Shown here: positions 1-8,778 of the stretch, one piece after another
Layout of the letters: the number at the start of each line of letters is the position of its first letter
Position numbering within the stretch: position 1 is the stretch's first letter
Assembly: GCA_041905405.1 (NCBI GenBank)
Contig: JAYRLC010000020.1
Span: forward strand, 1 to 64,000
Direction of reading: 5' to 3'
Source: RAM1 sp041905405
Lineage (GTDB): Bacteria > Pseudomonadota > Gammaproteobacteria > Burkholderiales > Burkholderiaceae_C
DNA: 64,000 nucleotides
Translations under genes and position numbers: made by a program
The notes under the pieces: generated by a model
Databases searched by the model: none
Told to the model about the DNA's origin: nothing
What the model saw: the letters and a program-made list of their open reading frames with translations, nothing else

Positions 1-145
1 ATGTCTGGAATGCACTCAAAACAGGCTCGATTCTATCCAATATTGGGGGTAGCCTTCTGAAAAGTTAGCAGTTGCAAACTTTTTCTGGTGAATATCTCGA
101 TACCCAAAAAAAAGAGGGGCGTAGCTTTTTTGACTCCTGACAGGC
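1..145. other. AT-rich intergenic flank at left edge
   Basis: No convincing gene is seen here. The stretch is clearly more AT-rich than the coding DNA and holds a perfect 10-bp palindrome (CCAATATTGG near 37-46) and, read on the minus strand, a TAGAAT hexamer just after it that could be a -10 element. No good -35 is visible. It lies downstream of mucD and could carry the promoter of the next minus-strand gene outside the window. In relatives that gene is often lepA, but this is only inference. Confidence 0.4.
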
Positions 146-181
146 AAAAAAAAGCCCCAAACCCGACTCCGGGTTGGGGGC
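146..181 (-). terminator. Rho-independent terminator after mucD
   Basis: A GC-rich stem of about 12 bp with one mismatch and a 4-nt loop (154-181) is followed, in the minus direction, by eight T residues (complement of A146-A153). It lies about 20 bp beyond the mucD stop codon and should end the fab-rpoE-mucD transcript. Confidence 0.85.
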
Positions 182-202
182 TTCTTGACTTCCGCCGGCC
201 GT

Positions 203-1672
203 TCAGCGGGTCGGCCGGATCAACAGGTACGTGGCCAGTTCGCCACGGCGCAGCAACACAGGCACCGGCTTGCTGCGGTCCACCTTGGCCACTGCGGCCT
301 CGAACTCCTTGACGTTACCAACTTCGGTGTTGCCGATGGCCACGATGATGTCGCCTTCGCGAATGCCCGCGCGCGCGGCGCCCTCAGTCGCGGCATCCAC
401 CTTCACGCCACCCTTGAGCTTGAGCTCTTTCTTTTGCGCGTCGCCCAGGTCACTGACGGCCAGACCGACGGACTGCGCCGCGGCCGACGCCTTGGGTTTG
501 CTTTCTTTCTCCGGCGCACGGGCGACCGGCTTGTCCGCTTCGAGCTCCGCAATGGTGAGGCTCAGGTCTTTGGAGCCGCCCCGGCGAAAGACGGTCAGCG
601 TGCTCTTGCTGCCCGGCTTGGTGTTGCCGACCAGACGCGGCAGGTCGGTTGCCCGCTCGATCGCCTTGCCGTCAAACTTGACGATGATGTCGCCCGCTTC
701 CACGCCGGCCTTGTCGGCGGGCGAGCCGCTTTCCACGCTGCGCACCAGGGCACCCTGGGGTTTGCCCAGGCCGATGGACTCCGCAACGTCCTTGGTTACC
801 TGGTCGATCTGAACGCCGATCCGGCCTCGGGACACGCGCCCGCTCGTGCGCAGCTGGTCGCTCACACGGATCGCTTCATCCATCGGGATCGCGAACGAAA
901 TGCCCATGAAGCCGCCCGAGCGCGAGTAGATCTGGCTGTTGATGCCCACCACCTCGCCGCGCATATTGATCAGCGGCCCCCCCGAATTGCCCGGGTTGAT
1001 CGCCACGTCGGTCTGGATGAAGGGCAGGTAGTCGCCCGTGTCGCGCTGCTTGGCGCTCACGATGCCCGCCGTCACCGTGTTCTCCAGGCCGAAGGGCGAG
1101 CCGATGGCCATCACCCATTCGCCCACCTTCAGGCGGTTCACGTCACCGACCTTCACCGCCGGCAACCCGGTCGCCTCGATCTTGACCACGGCAACGTCCG
1201 TGCGCTTGTCGGCCCCCACCAGGCGGGCCTTGAACTCGCGCTTGTCGGGCAAGGTGACCAGCACTTCATCCGCACCATCCACCACATGCGCGTTGGTCAT
1301 CACGTAGCCATCGGTCGTGAGGATGAAACCGGAGCCCACACCGCGGGGACGCTCCTCGTCCTGCGGCTGGTTGGGGCGGGGGCTCTGGCGCGGCACGCCG
1401 GGCAACGGCTGGCCGAAGAAACGCCGGAAGAACTCCTGCATTTCCTCATCCATCTGGCCGCTCTGGGCGCTGCCCGCCCGGGCTTTTTCGACCGTGCGGA
1501 TATTCACGACCGAAGGCCCCACCTGCTCCACCAGATCCGTGAAGTCGGGCAGGCCTCGCACCTGGGCGTATGCGGGCTGCGCAGGAGCAAGGCTTGCAAC
1601 CGCGCCCAGCGCCAGCATGACGGCCAGCGCCGGGGCGCCCACGAGCTTGTTGAAGTCGATTCGGATCATCAT
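203..1672 (-). CDS. mucD: Periplasmic serine protease MucD/DegP family
   Basis: About 489 residues from the first of two adjacent ATG codons; AAAGG lies just upstream, which favours this pair over an upstream in-frame start. An N-terminal signal peptide (cleavage near residue 36, AYAQ) is followed by a trypsin-like domain with the full triad: His129 (TNAHVV), Asp159 (RTDVAV) and Ser230 (NPGNSGGPL), then two PDZ domains (about 270-365 and 390-480). Proteins of this family degrade or refold damaged periplasmic proteins and restrain the sigma-E response. It is the last gene of rpoE-rseA-rseB-mucD, 59 bp after rseB, and is followed by a strong terminator. A second DegP-type gene lies at 51988-53484. 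Confidence 0.95.
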   Translation of the reverse strand: MMIRIDFNKLVGAPALAVMLALGAVASLAPAQPAYAQVRGLPDFTDLVEQVGPSVVNIRTVEKARAGSAQSGQMDEEMQEFFRRFFGQPLPGVPRQSPRPNQPQDEERPRGVGSGFILTTDGYVMTNAHVVDGADEVLVTLPDKREFKARLVGADKRTDVAVVKIEATGLPAVKVGDVNRLKVGEWVMAIGSPFGLENTVTAGIVSAKQRDTGDYLPFIQTDVAINPGNSGGPLINMRGEVVGINSQIYSRSGGFMGISFAIPMDEAIRVSDQLRTSGRVSRGRIGVQIDQVTKDVAESIGLGKPQGALVRSVESGSPADKAGVEAGDIIVKFDGKAIERATDLPRLVGNTKPGSKSTLTVFRRGGSKDLSLTIAELEADKPVARAPEKESKPKASAAAQSVGLAVSDLGDAQKKELKLKGGVKVDAATEGAARAGIREGDIIVAIGNTEVGNVKEFEAAVAKVDRSKPVPVLLRRGELATYLLIRPTR

Positions 1673-1731
1673 CGGCCTTTCAGGAAAACCAGGAGATGCG
1701 GACACGTTGCCGCAGAAAGCCATTTGGGGAT

Positions 1732-2757
1732 TTACTTGCGCCGCTCAAGACTCTGGGCAAAGGCCTTGAGCGTCTGCGGCGGGACTTCCCCCACCGCCGT
1801 CAGCCACCAGTCTCCACCCTTGTCGGACAGGCGGCGAGCCAGCGTCTGGGTCGCGCCAATGGACAGCAACACTTCGTGCACGTGCCGCTGCCTGTCGTAT
1901 GCCTCGACGAACAACGACACGGAGGCCAGTCCGTCGGAGAAGATCCACTGCATCGTGTCATCGCTGCCGCTGGCCACGGGCGGACGCTTGTAGCAGCCCA
2001 TGGGCTTGAAGCCCGCCACCGCGCTCTTGAGAACCCAACCCTGGGCCTGCGCGGTGGTCTTGACCGGATCAGCCTTCTGGACCTTGTAGCCATCGGTGTT
2101 GGCCATCATCTGGGCGAGCTTGTCCATCTTGACGGGCGCGTCCATCTGCAGCTCGGAAAAAGCCGCCTGCTCGATCACCTGGCCGTCAGCATCCAGTGTC
2201 TGCAGTTTGACGACCAGGCCGGATTTCTTCTCGCTCCAGATTCGGTAGCCAAACCGCAGGCTGTCGCGTGGATTCAGTTGCACCACGTCGGCGTCAAAGC
2301 CCGCCACGCGTTCGCTTCCGACAGCCTGGGCCGAATAGAACTCGGGAATGGTGGTGTCGCTGGACTTCAGCAGGTTGGGAAACAGGCCCAGGGACTCGCG
2401 CTTTTCCGTGCGGACGACTTTGCTGTCCGGCAGAAAAGTCACGACCTGGTCGTTGCGCCGGAACGTGGAACGGGGCGCGCCCGTCAGGGACTCCACGCGC
2501 TCCATCTGCTGGACCCCATCACAGGCATGCCAGATTTTTGCGCTGGATAGATTGCCCGACGCGGACGACACCACGAAGGTGCCGACATAGGTGCGGCGGC
2601 GCGATGCCTCGTGCATGCGCATCAGCCAGTCACTGATGTTCCGTTCGGCAACAGGCGCTCCGGCCGCGGGGCCCGCGCCTGCGGGTACCTGGGCCACAGC
2701 GGCACCGGCCACCCACAGGCCGGCCAGCATGACGCAGCGGACGATCGCGGATCTCAT
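1732..2757 (-). CDS. rseB: Sigma-E regulatory protein RseB/MucB
   Basis: A periplasmic protein of 341 residues with a signal peptide (cleavage after AVAQ, about residue 23). RseB proteins bind the periplasmic domain of RseA, shield it from DegS-type cleavage, and sense mislocalised lipids or outer-membrane proteins. The MucB/RseB N-terminal domain (about 40-215, starting NISDWLMRMHEA) and C-terminal domain (about 230-335) are both recognisable and the length is normal. The ATG overlaps the rseA stop codon (ATGA, 2754-2757), so translation is probably coupled to the anti-sigma factor. Confidence 0.93.
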   Translation of the reverse strand: MRSAIVRCVMLAGLWVAGAAVAQVPAGAGPAAGAPVAERNISDWLMRMHEASRRRTYVGTFVVSSASGNLSSAKIWHACDGVQQMERVESLTGAPRSTFRRNDQVVTFLPDSKVVRTEKRESLGLFPNLLKSSDTTIPEFYSAQAVGSERVAGFDADVVQLNPRDSLRFGYRIWSEKKSGLVVKLQTLDADGQVIEQAAFSELQMDAPVKMDKLAQMMANTDGYKVQKADPVKTTAQAQGWVLKSAVAGFKPMGCYKRPPVASGSDDTMQWIFSDGLASVSLFVEAYDRQRHVHEVLLSIGATQTLARRLSDKGGDWWLTAVGEVPPQTLKAFAQSLERRK

Positions 2758-3389
2758 CGGCCAGGGGACTCGAAAGTCGCGTTACGCAGGAACCCTGCCG
2801 GCATCTGCAGGGCAGACGCCCCGCCCGCCTGCCGGTGTGCGGCCAGCAACTCGTCCAGCCGCGCGTCACGGATCATCACCGCGCGGCCCGGCTGGGGCGC
2901 CGCCACAGATACTTGCGCCACGGTCGGGCTCGATGCCGCCGCCGGGGTCGCTTGCGCGAGCTCGGCGCCACCGACAGGGCCTCCCGAACCGATGAAGCTC
3001 CACGCAATGGCCGCCACGGCCGCCAGCGATGCGATACCAGCCACCATGGGCCAGCCGAATCCGGGCGCATTGGCAGCCTCGCGTCGCGACGCGGGCCGTG
3101 CCACGACAACCTGTTCCTGAGGCTGCAATGCCGTTGCGCCGGTCCGGACAGGCTCAGGCTCGCGCTGCAGCCTTTCGCGGAATCGGGTGACGAAGTCGGC
3201 ACCATCTGACGTGGCAGCCAGCTCCGGCGAACGAAGCACATCGCCAATCAGGTGGTACGCGTGCCATGTGGCCCGCAAACCGTCCTGGTGGGCAAGCGCA
3301 TTCATCGAGCGCGCGAAGTCATCGCCATGCAGCTCACCGTCCGCCAGCGCGGAAACCATTTCATCAACGTTTGACACTCTGTCCATCAT
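2754..3389 (-). CDS. rseA: Anti-sigma-E factor RseA
   Basis: About 211 residues. The N-terminal cytoplasmic domain (MMDRVSNVDEMVSALADGEL, with the W-H-A-Y-H-L-I-G-D segment near 42-50) is typical of RseA/MucA and binds RpoE. One transmembrane helix (about 112-134) is followed by a short periplasmic tail that RseB should bind. Two adjacent ATG codons (3389 and 3386) follow a GGTGAGGTG stretch; either could be used. The gene starts 4 bp after rpoE. Regulated proteolysis across the inner membrane releases the sigma factor in characterised homologues. Confidence 0.9.
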   Translation of the reverse strand: MMDRVSNVDEMVSALADGELHGDDFARSMNALAHQDGLRATWHAYHLIGDVLRSPELAATSDGADFVTRFRERLQREPEPVRTGATALQPQEQVVVARPASRREAANAPGFGWPMVAGIASLAAVAAIAWSFIGSGGPVGGAELAQATPAAASSPTVAQVSVAAPQPGRAVMIRDARLDELLAAHRQAGGASALQMPAGFLRNATFESPGR

Positions 3390-3393
3390 CACC

Positions 3394-4029
3394 TCACCAG
3401 CGCTTGCCCGACTGCTTCTCAAGCAGGGGTTTCACCTTGGCCGAAATCGCCTCGCGCGCCCGGAATATCCGCGAGCGAACGGTGCCTATCGGGCAATTCA
3501 TCACTTCCGCGATCTCTTCGTAACTCAGGCCTTCGATCTCGCGCAACGTGACGGCCTGCCGCAGTTCCTCCGGCAAGGCCTCCATGGCCGCGTTGACCGT
3601 CGCGGCGATTTCCTTGGCCGCCAGGACCGTTTCAGGGGTTTCGGCCGTGGTTAGTTCATTTCCGACGCTGGAAGTTTCATCGTCGTCGTCGCCAGTGCGA
3701 AAGGCCGCCTCGGAAACCAGGGGGTCGCGCTTGAGATCGCCTAGGGCTTTCTTGGCCGTGTTGACGGCGATCCGGTAGAGCCAGGTATAGAACTGGGCCT
3801 CGCCGCGGAACTGCGCCAGAGCCCGGTAGGCCCGGATGAAGGTTTCCTGGGCGATGTCCTCGACAAGGTCCACGTCGCGGACCATCCGGCCAATCAGCCG
3901 CTCGATCCGCCGCTGATACTTCAGTACCAGCAGTTCGAACGCCCGCTGGTCGCCAGCCACGGTCCGCTCAACCAGCATGAGGTCGCTGTCGGCGGAACTG
4001 GGAGGGGATGGGGGAGGCATTGACGTCAT
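3394..4029 (-). CDS. rpoE: RNA polymerase sigma factor RpoE (sigma-E/AlgU)
   Basis: An ECF sigma factor of about 211 residues. Region 2 spans roughly 38-105 (YQRRIERLIGRMVRD, ETFIRAYRAL, YTWLYRIAVNTAKK) and region 4 spans roughly 145-200 (LREIEGLSYEEIAEVM, GTVRSRIFRARE). It directs transcription of envelope-stress genes. The start chosen is the ATG whose A-T-G-A overlaps the stop of the upstream YgfX-like gene (4026-4029); the in-frame extension upstream lies inside that gene and is not used. An acidic linker (GDDDDETS) separates the two regions. rseA, rseB and mucD follow with 4-bp, overlapping and 59-bp joints. Confidence 0.95.
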   Translation of the reverse strand: MTSMPPPSPPSSADSDLMLVERTVAGDQRAFELLVLKYQRRIERLIGRMVRDVDLVEDIAQETFIRAYRALAQFRGEAQFYTWLYRIAVNTAKKALGDLKRDPLVSEAAFRTGDDDDETSSVGNELTTAETPETVLAAKEIAATVNAAMEALPEELRQAVTLREIEGLSYEEIAEVMNCPIGTVRSRIFRAREAISAKVKPLLEKQSGKRW

Positions 4030-4469
4030 GAAATCGCCGCGCCTGCAGACGGCGTGTCGGCTATGGCGCGCGAATATACCGCACGGCGCAATGCATCCCA
4101 TTGTCGCGGCGCCACGCGGCGGTCCAGCCAGAGCCAGGTGTTGCCCTGCGCGCCGCACCAGTGCAGCAGCAGGCTGGCCTGCAGGTCCAGCACCACTTCA
4201 GGCGCTCCCTCACTGACCGTCTGCCTGTGCCGCAGTTGCCAGCCGTCCGTGCGCCAGCACAGCTCGCCGTTCCCGCTTTGCCACCAGCCCCACCATGCCA
4301 GTGCGCCAGCGCCCATGACCAATGGCCCAGCCAACAGCGTGAACTGCACCCGCCCCAGCACCGACCACGCCATGACAGCCGCCAGCCCTGCCAGCCACAG
4401 GACCAGGCTGATCAAGGCCCGGATGGCCGAACGCCCCACCGGATACGTTACCGCTGGGGCGTTGTGCAT
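4026..4469 (-). CDS. YgfX-like two-helix membrane protein
   Basis: A protein of about 147 residues with two close transmembrane helices (about 16-39 and 42-64) and a soluble C-terminal part rich in Trp (NTWLWLDRRVAPRQWDALRR near 110-129). This layout resembles the YgfX/CptA family, whose members have been linked to succinate dehydrogenase assembly partners or to cytoskeleton effects; the role here is unknown. The ATG at 4469 lies 19 bp after the fabF stop codon, and the TGA overlaps the rpoE start as ATGA. The position suggests that its translation sets that of sigma-E. Family assignment is moderate and rests on topology and the C-terminal motif. Confidence 0.65.
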   Translation of the reverse strand: MHNAPAVTYPVGRSAIRALISLVLWLAGLAAVMAWSVLGRVQFTLLAGPLVMGAGALAWWGWWQSGNGELCWRTDGWQLRHRQTVSEGAPEVVLDLQASLLLHWCGAQGNTWLWLDRRVAPRQWDALRRAVYSRAIADTPSAGAAIS

Positions 4470-4488
4470 GAAACGGGAACGGACGGGC

Positions 4489-5733
4489 TCAGGGAGCGCG
4501 CTTGAACACCAGGGTGCCGTTGGTGCCACCAAAGCCGAAGTTGTTCTTGACGGCCACATCGATCTTCAGGTCGCGCGCCGTGTTGGCGCAGTAGTCCAGA
4601 TCGCACTCGGGATCCTGGTTGAAGATGTTGATGGTGGGCGGGCTCTTTTGGTGGTGCACGGCCAGAACCGTGAAGACGGATTCGATGCCGCCGGCGCCAC
4701 CCAGCAGGTGCCCGGTCATCGACTTGGTCGAATTGACCACGATCTTCTTCGCATGGTCACCCAGCGCTGCCTTGATGGCGTTGGTTTCGTTGAGGTCGCC
4801 CAGCGGGGTGGAGGTGCCATGGGCGTTGAGGTAATTCACCTCATCGGGGTTCACGCCCGCATCTTTCAACGCCATGACCATGGAGCGGCGCGGCCCGTCC
4901 ACGTCGGGCGCGGTCATGTGGAACGCATCGGCGCTCATGCCAAAGCCGGCAAGCTCTGCGTAGATCTTTGCGCCACGCGCCTTGGCATGCTCGTACTCCT
5001 CAAGCACCAGAACGCCGCCGCCTTCGCCCAGAACGAAGCCGTCGCGGTCCTTGTCCCAGGGGCGGGACGCGGTCTTGGGATCGTCGTTGCGTGTGGACAG
5101 TGCGCGCGCCGCAGCAAAGCCACCGATACCCAGCGGCGAAACCGTCGACTCAGCACCACCCGCGATCATGACATCGGCGTCGCCATGGGCCACCATCCGG
5201 GCCGACAAGCCGATGGCGTGCAGCCCCGTCGTGCATGCCGTCACCACGGCAATGTTGGGACCCTTGAAGCCGTATTTGATCGATACGTGCCCCGAAATCA
5301 TGTTGATGATGGAGGCCGGAACAAAGAAGGGCGAAATCCGCCGCGGGCCACGATTGGTGAGCTCCGCATGGGTCTCTTCGATCATGGGCAGACCGCCGAT
5401 ACCTGCGCCGATGTTGCAGCCGATGCGCACGGCCAGGTCATTGCCCAAGGCGTCGCCCGTCGGCAGGCCGCTGTCGGCCACGGCCTGACAAGCCGCTGCC
5501 AGCCCCAGATGGATGAAGCGATCCATGTGGCGGGCTTCCTTCTCGGGGATGTAGTCACCGATATTGAAACCCTTGACCTCGCCGGCGAACTTGCAAGCAA
5601 AGGCGCTTGCGTCAAACCGGGTGATGAGGTCAATGCCAGGCGTGCCGGCAAGAAGATTGGCCCAGGACTGCTCCACCGTGTTGCCCACGGGGCTGATACA
5701 ACCCAGACCGGTCACTACGACGCGGCGAGACAT
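4489..5733 (-). CDS. fabF: 3-oxoacyl-ACP synthase II FabF
   Basis: A beta-ketoacyl-ACP synthase II of 414 residues that condenses malonyl-ACP with acyl-ACP in fatty-acid elongation. The nucleophile Cys167 (VVTACTTGLHAIG), the two histidines (NAHGTSTPLGD near 305 and KSMTGHLLGGAGG near 342) and the C-terminal NFGFGGTNGTLVF segment are all present, and the length is normal. It starts 28 bp after acpP and belongs to the fab operon, leading into the YgfX-like gene and rpoE. Confidence 0.97.
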   Translation of the reverse strand: MSRRVVVTGLGCISPVGNTVEQSWANLLAGTPGIDLITRFDASAFACKFAGEVKGFNIGDYIPEKEARHMDRFIHLGLAAACQAVADSGLPTGDALGNDLAVRIGCNIGAGIGGLPMIEETHAELTNRGPRRISPFFVPASIINMISGHVSIKYGFKGPNIAVVTACTTGLHAIGLSARMVAHGDADVMIAGGAESTVSPLGIGGFAAARALSTRNDDPKTASRPWDKDRDGFVLGEGGGVLVLEEYEHAKARGAKIYAELAGFGMSADAFHMTAPDVDGPRRSMVMALKDAGVNPDEVNYLNAHGTSTPLGDLNETNAIKAALGDHAKKIVVNSTKSMTGHLLGGAGGIESVFTVLAVHHQKSPPTINIFNQDPECDLDYCANTARDLKIDVAVKNNFGFGGTNGTLVFKRAP

Positions 5734-5761
5734 GCGCTAGAACCTCTCGATCAGCCTGCGC

Positions 5762-6001
5762 TCAGGCCTTCTGGTGCGAATTGGCGTAATCGATCGCGTT
5801 CTGGACCGTGGTGATCTTTTCGGCGTCCTCGTCGGGAATCTCGATGCCGAATTCATCTTCCAGCGCCATCACCAGTTCCACGGTGTCCAGGGAGTCGGCG
5901 CCGAGGTCTGCCACGAAAGCCTTTTCGTTGGTGACCTGGGATTCCTCCACGCCCAACTGTTCGGCAATGATTTTTTTGACACGTGCTTCGATATCGCTCA
6001 T
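5762..6001 (-). CDS. acpP: Acyl carrier protein AcpP
   Basis: An acidic four-helix acyl carrier protein of 79 residues. The phosphopantetheine attachment serine lies in the GADSLDTVELVMALE motif (Ser37). It carries acyl chains for the fab enzymes and for lipid synthesis. A GAGGGAACC ribosome-binding region stands directly before the ATG. A 114-bp gap with a perfect hairpin separates it from fabG, which fits the need for much more ACP than enzyme. Confidence 0.98.
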   Translation of the reverse strand: MSDIEARVKKIIAEQLGVEESQVTNEKAFVADLGADSLDTVELVMALEDEFGIEIPDEDAEKITTVQNAIDYANSHQKA

Positions 6002-6039
6002 GGTTCCCTCGGAGGGTTGTGAATGAATCCGCGATTTTA

Positions 6040-6068
6040 GCCGCGCCAGGTGACTGTTCTGGCGCGGC
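6040..6068 (-). promoter_or_regulatory. Hairpin between fabG and acpP
   Basis: Perfect 10-bp inverted repeat (GCCGCGCCAG and its complement) with a 9-nt loop. In the minus direction it is followed by TAAAATC rather than a T-run, so it is unlikely to be a full terminator. It may be an mRNA processing or stabilising element that sets the fabG:acpP ratio. Confidence 0.55.
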
Positions 6069-6115
6069 CGCCGGGCGGATGTACCGGCGGGTTGCGTTTT
6101 GGAGTGGAGCGGCCG

Positions 6116-6865
6116 TCAGGCCATGAACATGCCGCCGTTGACGTGGATTTCCTGCCCCGTCACGTAGCCGGCCTGCGGCGATGCCAGGAAGGCAACCGCA
6201 TGCGCAATATCCGCAGGCTTGCCCAGGTGACCCAGCGGAATTTGCCCCAGCAGGGCCTTTTGCTGCTCTTCGGGCAAGCTGGCGGTCATGTCCGTTTCAA
6301 TAAAGCCGGGCGCCACACAATTGACCGTGATGCCGCGGCTGCCGAGTTCGCGTGCCAGGGCGCGGGTCATGCCGGCCACGCCGGCCTTGGCGGCGGCGTA
6401 GTTGGCCTGTCCGGCATTGCCGGACGCGCCCACAACACTGGTGATATTGATGATGCGGCCGTGCCGCTGCTTCATCATGGTGCGCATCACGGCCCGGCTC
6501 ATGCGGAATACGGCCTTGAGGTTGGTGTCCAGCACGGCGTCCCAATCCTCGTCCTTCAATCGCATGGCCAGCATGTCGCGCGTGATGCCGGCATTGTTCA
6601 CCAGCACCTGCAGGCCGCCAGATTCCTTCACCAGGGCATCCACAAGCGATTCGACGCGCGCCGCGTCGTTCACGTCGAGCTGTTCGCCCCGGCAGCCTGA
6701 AAACGCCGACAACGCGGCCGTGATCTGCTGGGCGCCTGCAGCCGTTGTGGCCGTGCCGACCACTTTGGCGCCGCGGATGGCCAGCTCATGCGCGATCGCC
6801 GCGCCGATGCCACGGGACGCACCCGTGACCAGTGCCACCTGCCCTTGCATGCCGAGCTCAGCCAT
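6116..6865 (-). CDS. fabG: 3-oxoacyl-ACP reductase FabG
   Basis: A short-chain dehydrogenase of 249 residues that reduces 3-oxoacyl-ACP with NADPH. The dinucleotide motif TGASRGIG (14-21), the NNAG motif (90-93) and the catalytic Ser143, Tyr156 and Lys160 (YAAAK) are visible. The C-terminus GYVTGQEIHVNGGMFM is typical of FabG. It overlaps the end of fabD by 8 bp, which indicates co-translation. Confidence 0.97.
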   Translation of the reverse strand: MAELGMQGQVALVTGASRGIGAAIAHELAIRGAKVVGTATTAAGAQQITAALSAFSGCRGEQLDVNDAARVESLVDALVKESGGLQVLVNNAGITRDMLAMRLKDEDWDAVLDTNLKAVFRMSRAVMRTMMKQRHGRIINITSVVGASGNAGQANYAAAKAGVAGMTRALARELGSRGITVNCVAPGFIETDMTASLPEEQQKALLGQIPLGHLGKPADIAHAVAFLASPQAGYVTGQEIHVNGGMFMA

Positions 6866-7799
6866 GGATCAGACCTTTCGCTTCGGCCAGCGTGGCCGGG
6901 TCGTACAGGGCGACGCCGGTCAGCGCCGCATCAATGCGCTTGACCATGCCCACCAGCACCTTGCCCGGCCCACACTCGATGACGACTGAAACATTCCTGG
7001 CCTGGATCGCCTGCACGCATTCGACCCATCGCACCGGGCCAAAGGCCTGCCGGTACAGGGCATCGCGGATGCGGTCGGCGTCCACCTCGACTGCGACATC
7101 GACGTTGTTGATGACGGGCATCTGCGGCTGGCCCAGCTCCAGTGTTTCGAGCCTTTCGCGCAGCCGATCCGCCGCAGGCTTCATCAAGCTGGAATGGAAC
7201 GGGGCAGACACCGGCAACGGCAAGGCCCGCTTGGCACCGGCGGCCTTCAGCGCTTCGCACGCCTTTTCGACACCGGCCTTGCTGCCCGCGATCACGGTTT
7301 GCAGGGGATCGTTGAAATTGACAGCTTCCGCCACTTCGTTGGTGGCTTGCGCCGTCGCTTCGCAAACGGCTCGCACCTTGCCGGCTTCCATGCCCAGGAT
7401 GGCGGCCATGGCGCCAGTGCCCACGGGAACCGCATCCTGCATCGCCTGGGCGCGAAAGCGCACCAGCGGAGCGGCCTGCGCCAAGGTCAGCACGCCTGCG
7501 GCCACCAGCGCCGAATACTCGCCGAGCGAGTGGCCGGCCACCACGGCAGGCACAGCGCCGCCTTCGGCCAGCCAGACACGGTAGGCTGCGACACCGGCCA
7601 CCAGCATGACGGGTTGCGTGTTCGTGGTAAGGGCCAGCGCCTCTTTGGGACCGTTGTGGATCAGGCTGGCGATGTCTTCATTCAAGGCGTCGCTGGCCTC
7701 GGCAAGCGTCTGCAGGACCACGGGGTGATCGCCCCAGCCGTCCAGCATGCCGACGGCCTGCGACCCTTGGCCCGGAAAGACAAATGCAAATGGCTTCAT
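6858..7799 (-). CDS. fabD: Malonyl-CoA:ACP transacylase FabD
   Basis: An acyltransferase of 313 residues that loads malonyl groups onto ACP. The oxyanion-loop motif FPGQGSQ (8-14) and the nucleophile elbow GHSLGEYSA with Ser91 are present, as is the catalytic histidine in the SAPFHSSLM segment near residue 200. It lies 1 bp after fabH and overlaps fabG, in the normal order for this operon. Confidence 0.97.
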   Translation of the reverse strand: MKPFAFVFPGQGSQAVGMLDGWGDHPVVLQTLAEASDALNEDIASLIHNGPKEALALTTNTQPVMLVAGVAAYRVWLAEGGAVPAVVAGHSLGEYSALVAAGVLTLAQAAPLVRFRAQAMQDAVPVGTGAMAAILGMEAGKVRAVCEATAQATNEVAEAVNFNDPLQTVIAGSKAGVEKACEALKAAGAKRALPLPVSAPFHSSLMKPAADRLRERLETLELGQPQMPVINNVDVAVEVDADRIRDALYRQAFGPVRWVECVQAIQARNVSVVIECGPGKVLVGMVKRIDAALTGVALYDPATLAEAKGLIHG

Positions 7800-7800
7800 A

Positions 7801-8778
7801 TCAATAATTGAGTAGGACCGCGCCCCAGGTAAAACCGCCGCCGACGCCTTCCAGCATCAACGTGTCACCTTTGCGGATCTGGCCGCTGCGCACCGATGCA
7901 TCCAGCGCCAGAGGAATGGAGGCAGCCGATGTATTGCCGTGCTGATCCACCGTGACCACCAGCTTGGACGCAGGAAGCTTCAGCTTCTTTGCCGTGCTTT
8001 GCATGATGCGGATGTTGGCCTGGTGGGGAATCAGCCAGTCGATGTCGGCGTCCTGCAGGCCGGCCTTGGCCAGCGTGGCGCGCGCGGCGTCTTCGAGCAC
8101 GCCAACGGCGAGCTTGAAGACGGCCTGGCCGTCCATCTTCAGCAGCGGGTCACCCAGCACCTGCCCACCCGACACCGTACCCGGCACGCAAAGAATGCCG
8201 ACATGCTTGCCGTCCGCGTGAAGGTCTGTTGCCAGAATGCCCGGCTCGTCGGAGGCCTCCAGCACCACGGCGCCCGCGCCGTCGCCAAACAGCACGCAGG
8301 TGGTGCGGTCGCTGAAATCCAGGATCCGCGAAAACACCTCTGATCCGATGACCAGCGCCTTGCTGGCCGTTCCCGTCTTGATCAGGGAATCTGCCACGGT
8401 CAGCGCGTACACAAAGCCGCTGCACACGGCCTGCACGTCAAATGCCGGGCACCCCGCAATACCCAGCTTGTTCTGAAGAATAGCCGCCGTGGACGGAAAC
8501 ACCATGTCGGGCGTCGATGTCGCCACCACGATCAGGTCAATGTCTGAGGCCTCGCGCCCCGCTGCCTGCAACGCGCGGCGCGCAGCTTCAGCGCCCAGAT
8601 CACTGGCCGTGACATCCGGTGCGGCGAAATGGCGAGCCCGGATTCCGGTCCGCTCAACGATCCATTCATCGCTGGTCTCGACACCGCGGGCGGCCAGCTC
8701 TGCTGCCAGATCGGCATTGGTCAACCGGCGCGGAGGCAGGTAGCTGCCAGTGCCGGTGATACGGGAATAACGATTCAT
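7801..8778 (-). CDS. fabH: 3-oxoacyl-ACP synthase III FabH
   Basis: About 325 residues. FabH starts fatty-acid synthesis by condensing acetyl-CoA (or other short acyl-CoA) with malonyl-ACP. The catalytic triad Cys119 (QAVCSGFVYAL), His (IPHQANIRI, near 247) and Asn (HGNTSAASIP, near 277) is complete. The ATG at 8778 shares one base with the plsX stop codon (TGATG) and is preferred over the TTG one codon upstream. Confidence 0.97.
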   Translation of the reverse strand: MNRYSRITGTGSYLPPRRLTNADLAAELAARGVETSDEWIVERTGIRARHFAAPDVTASDLGAEAARRALQAAGREASDIDLIVVATSTPDMVFPSTAAILQNKLGIAGCPAFDVQAVCSGFVYALTVADSLIKTGTASKALVIGSEVFSRILDFSDRTTCVLFGDGAGAVVLEASDEPGILATDLHADGKHVGILCVPGTVSGGQVLGDPLLKMDGQAVFKLAVGVLEDAARATLAKAGLQDADIDWLIPHQANIRIMQSTAKKLKLPASKLVVTVDQHGNTSAASIPLALDASVRSGQIRKGDTLMLEGVGGGFTWGAVLLNY

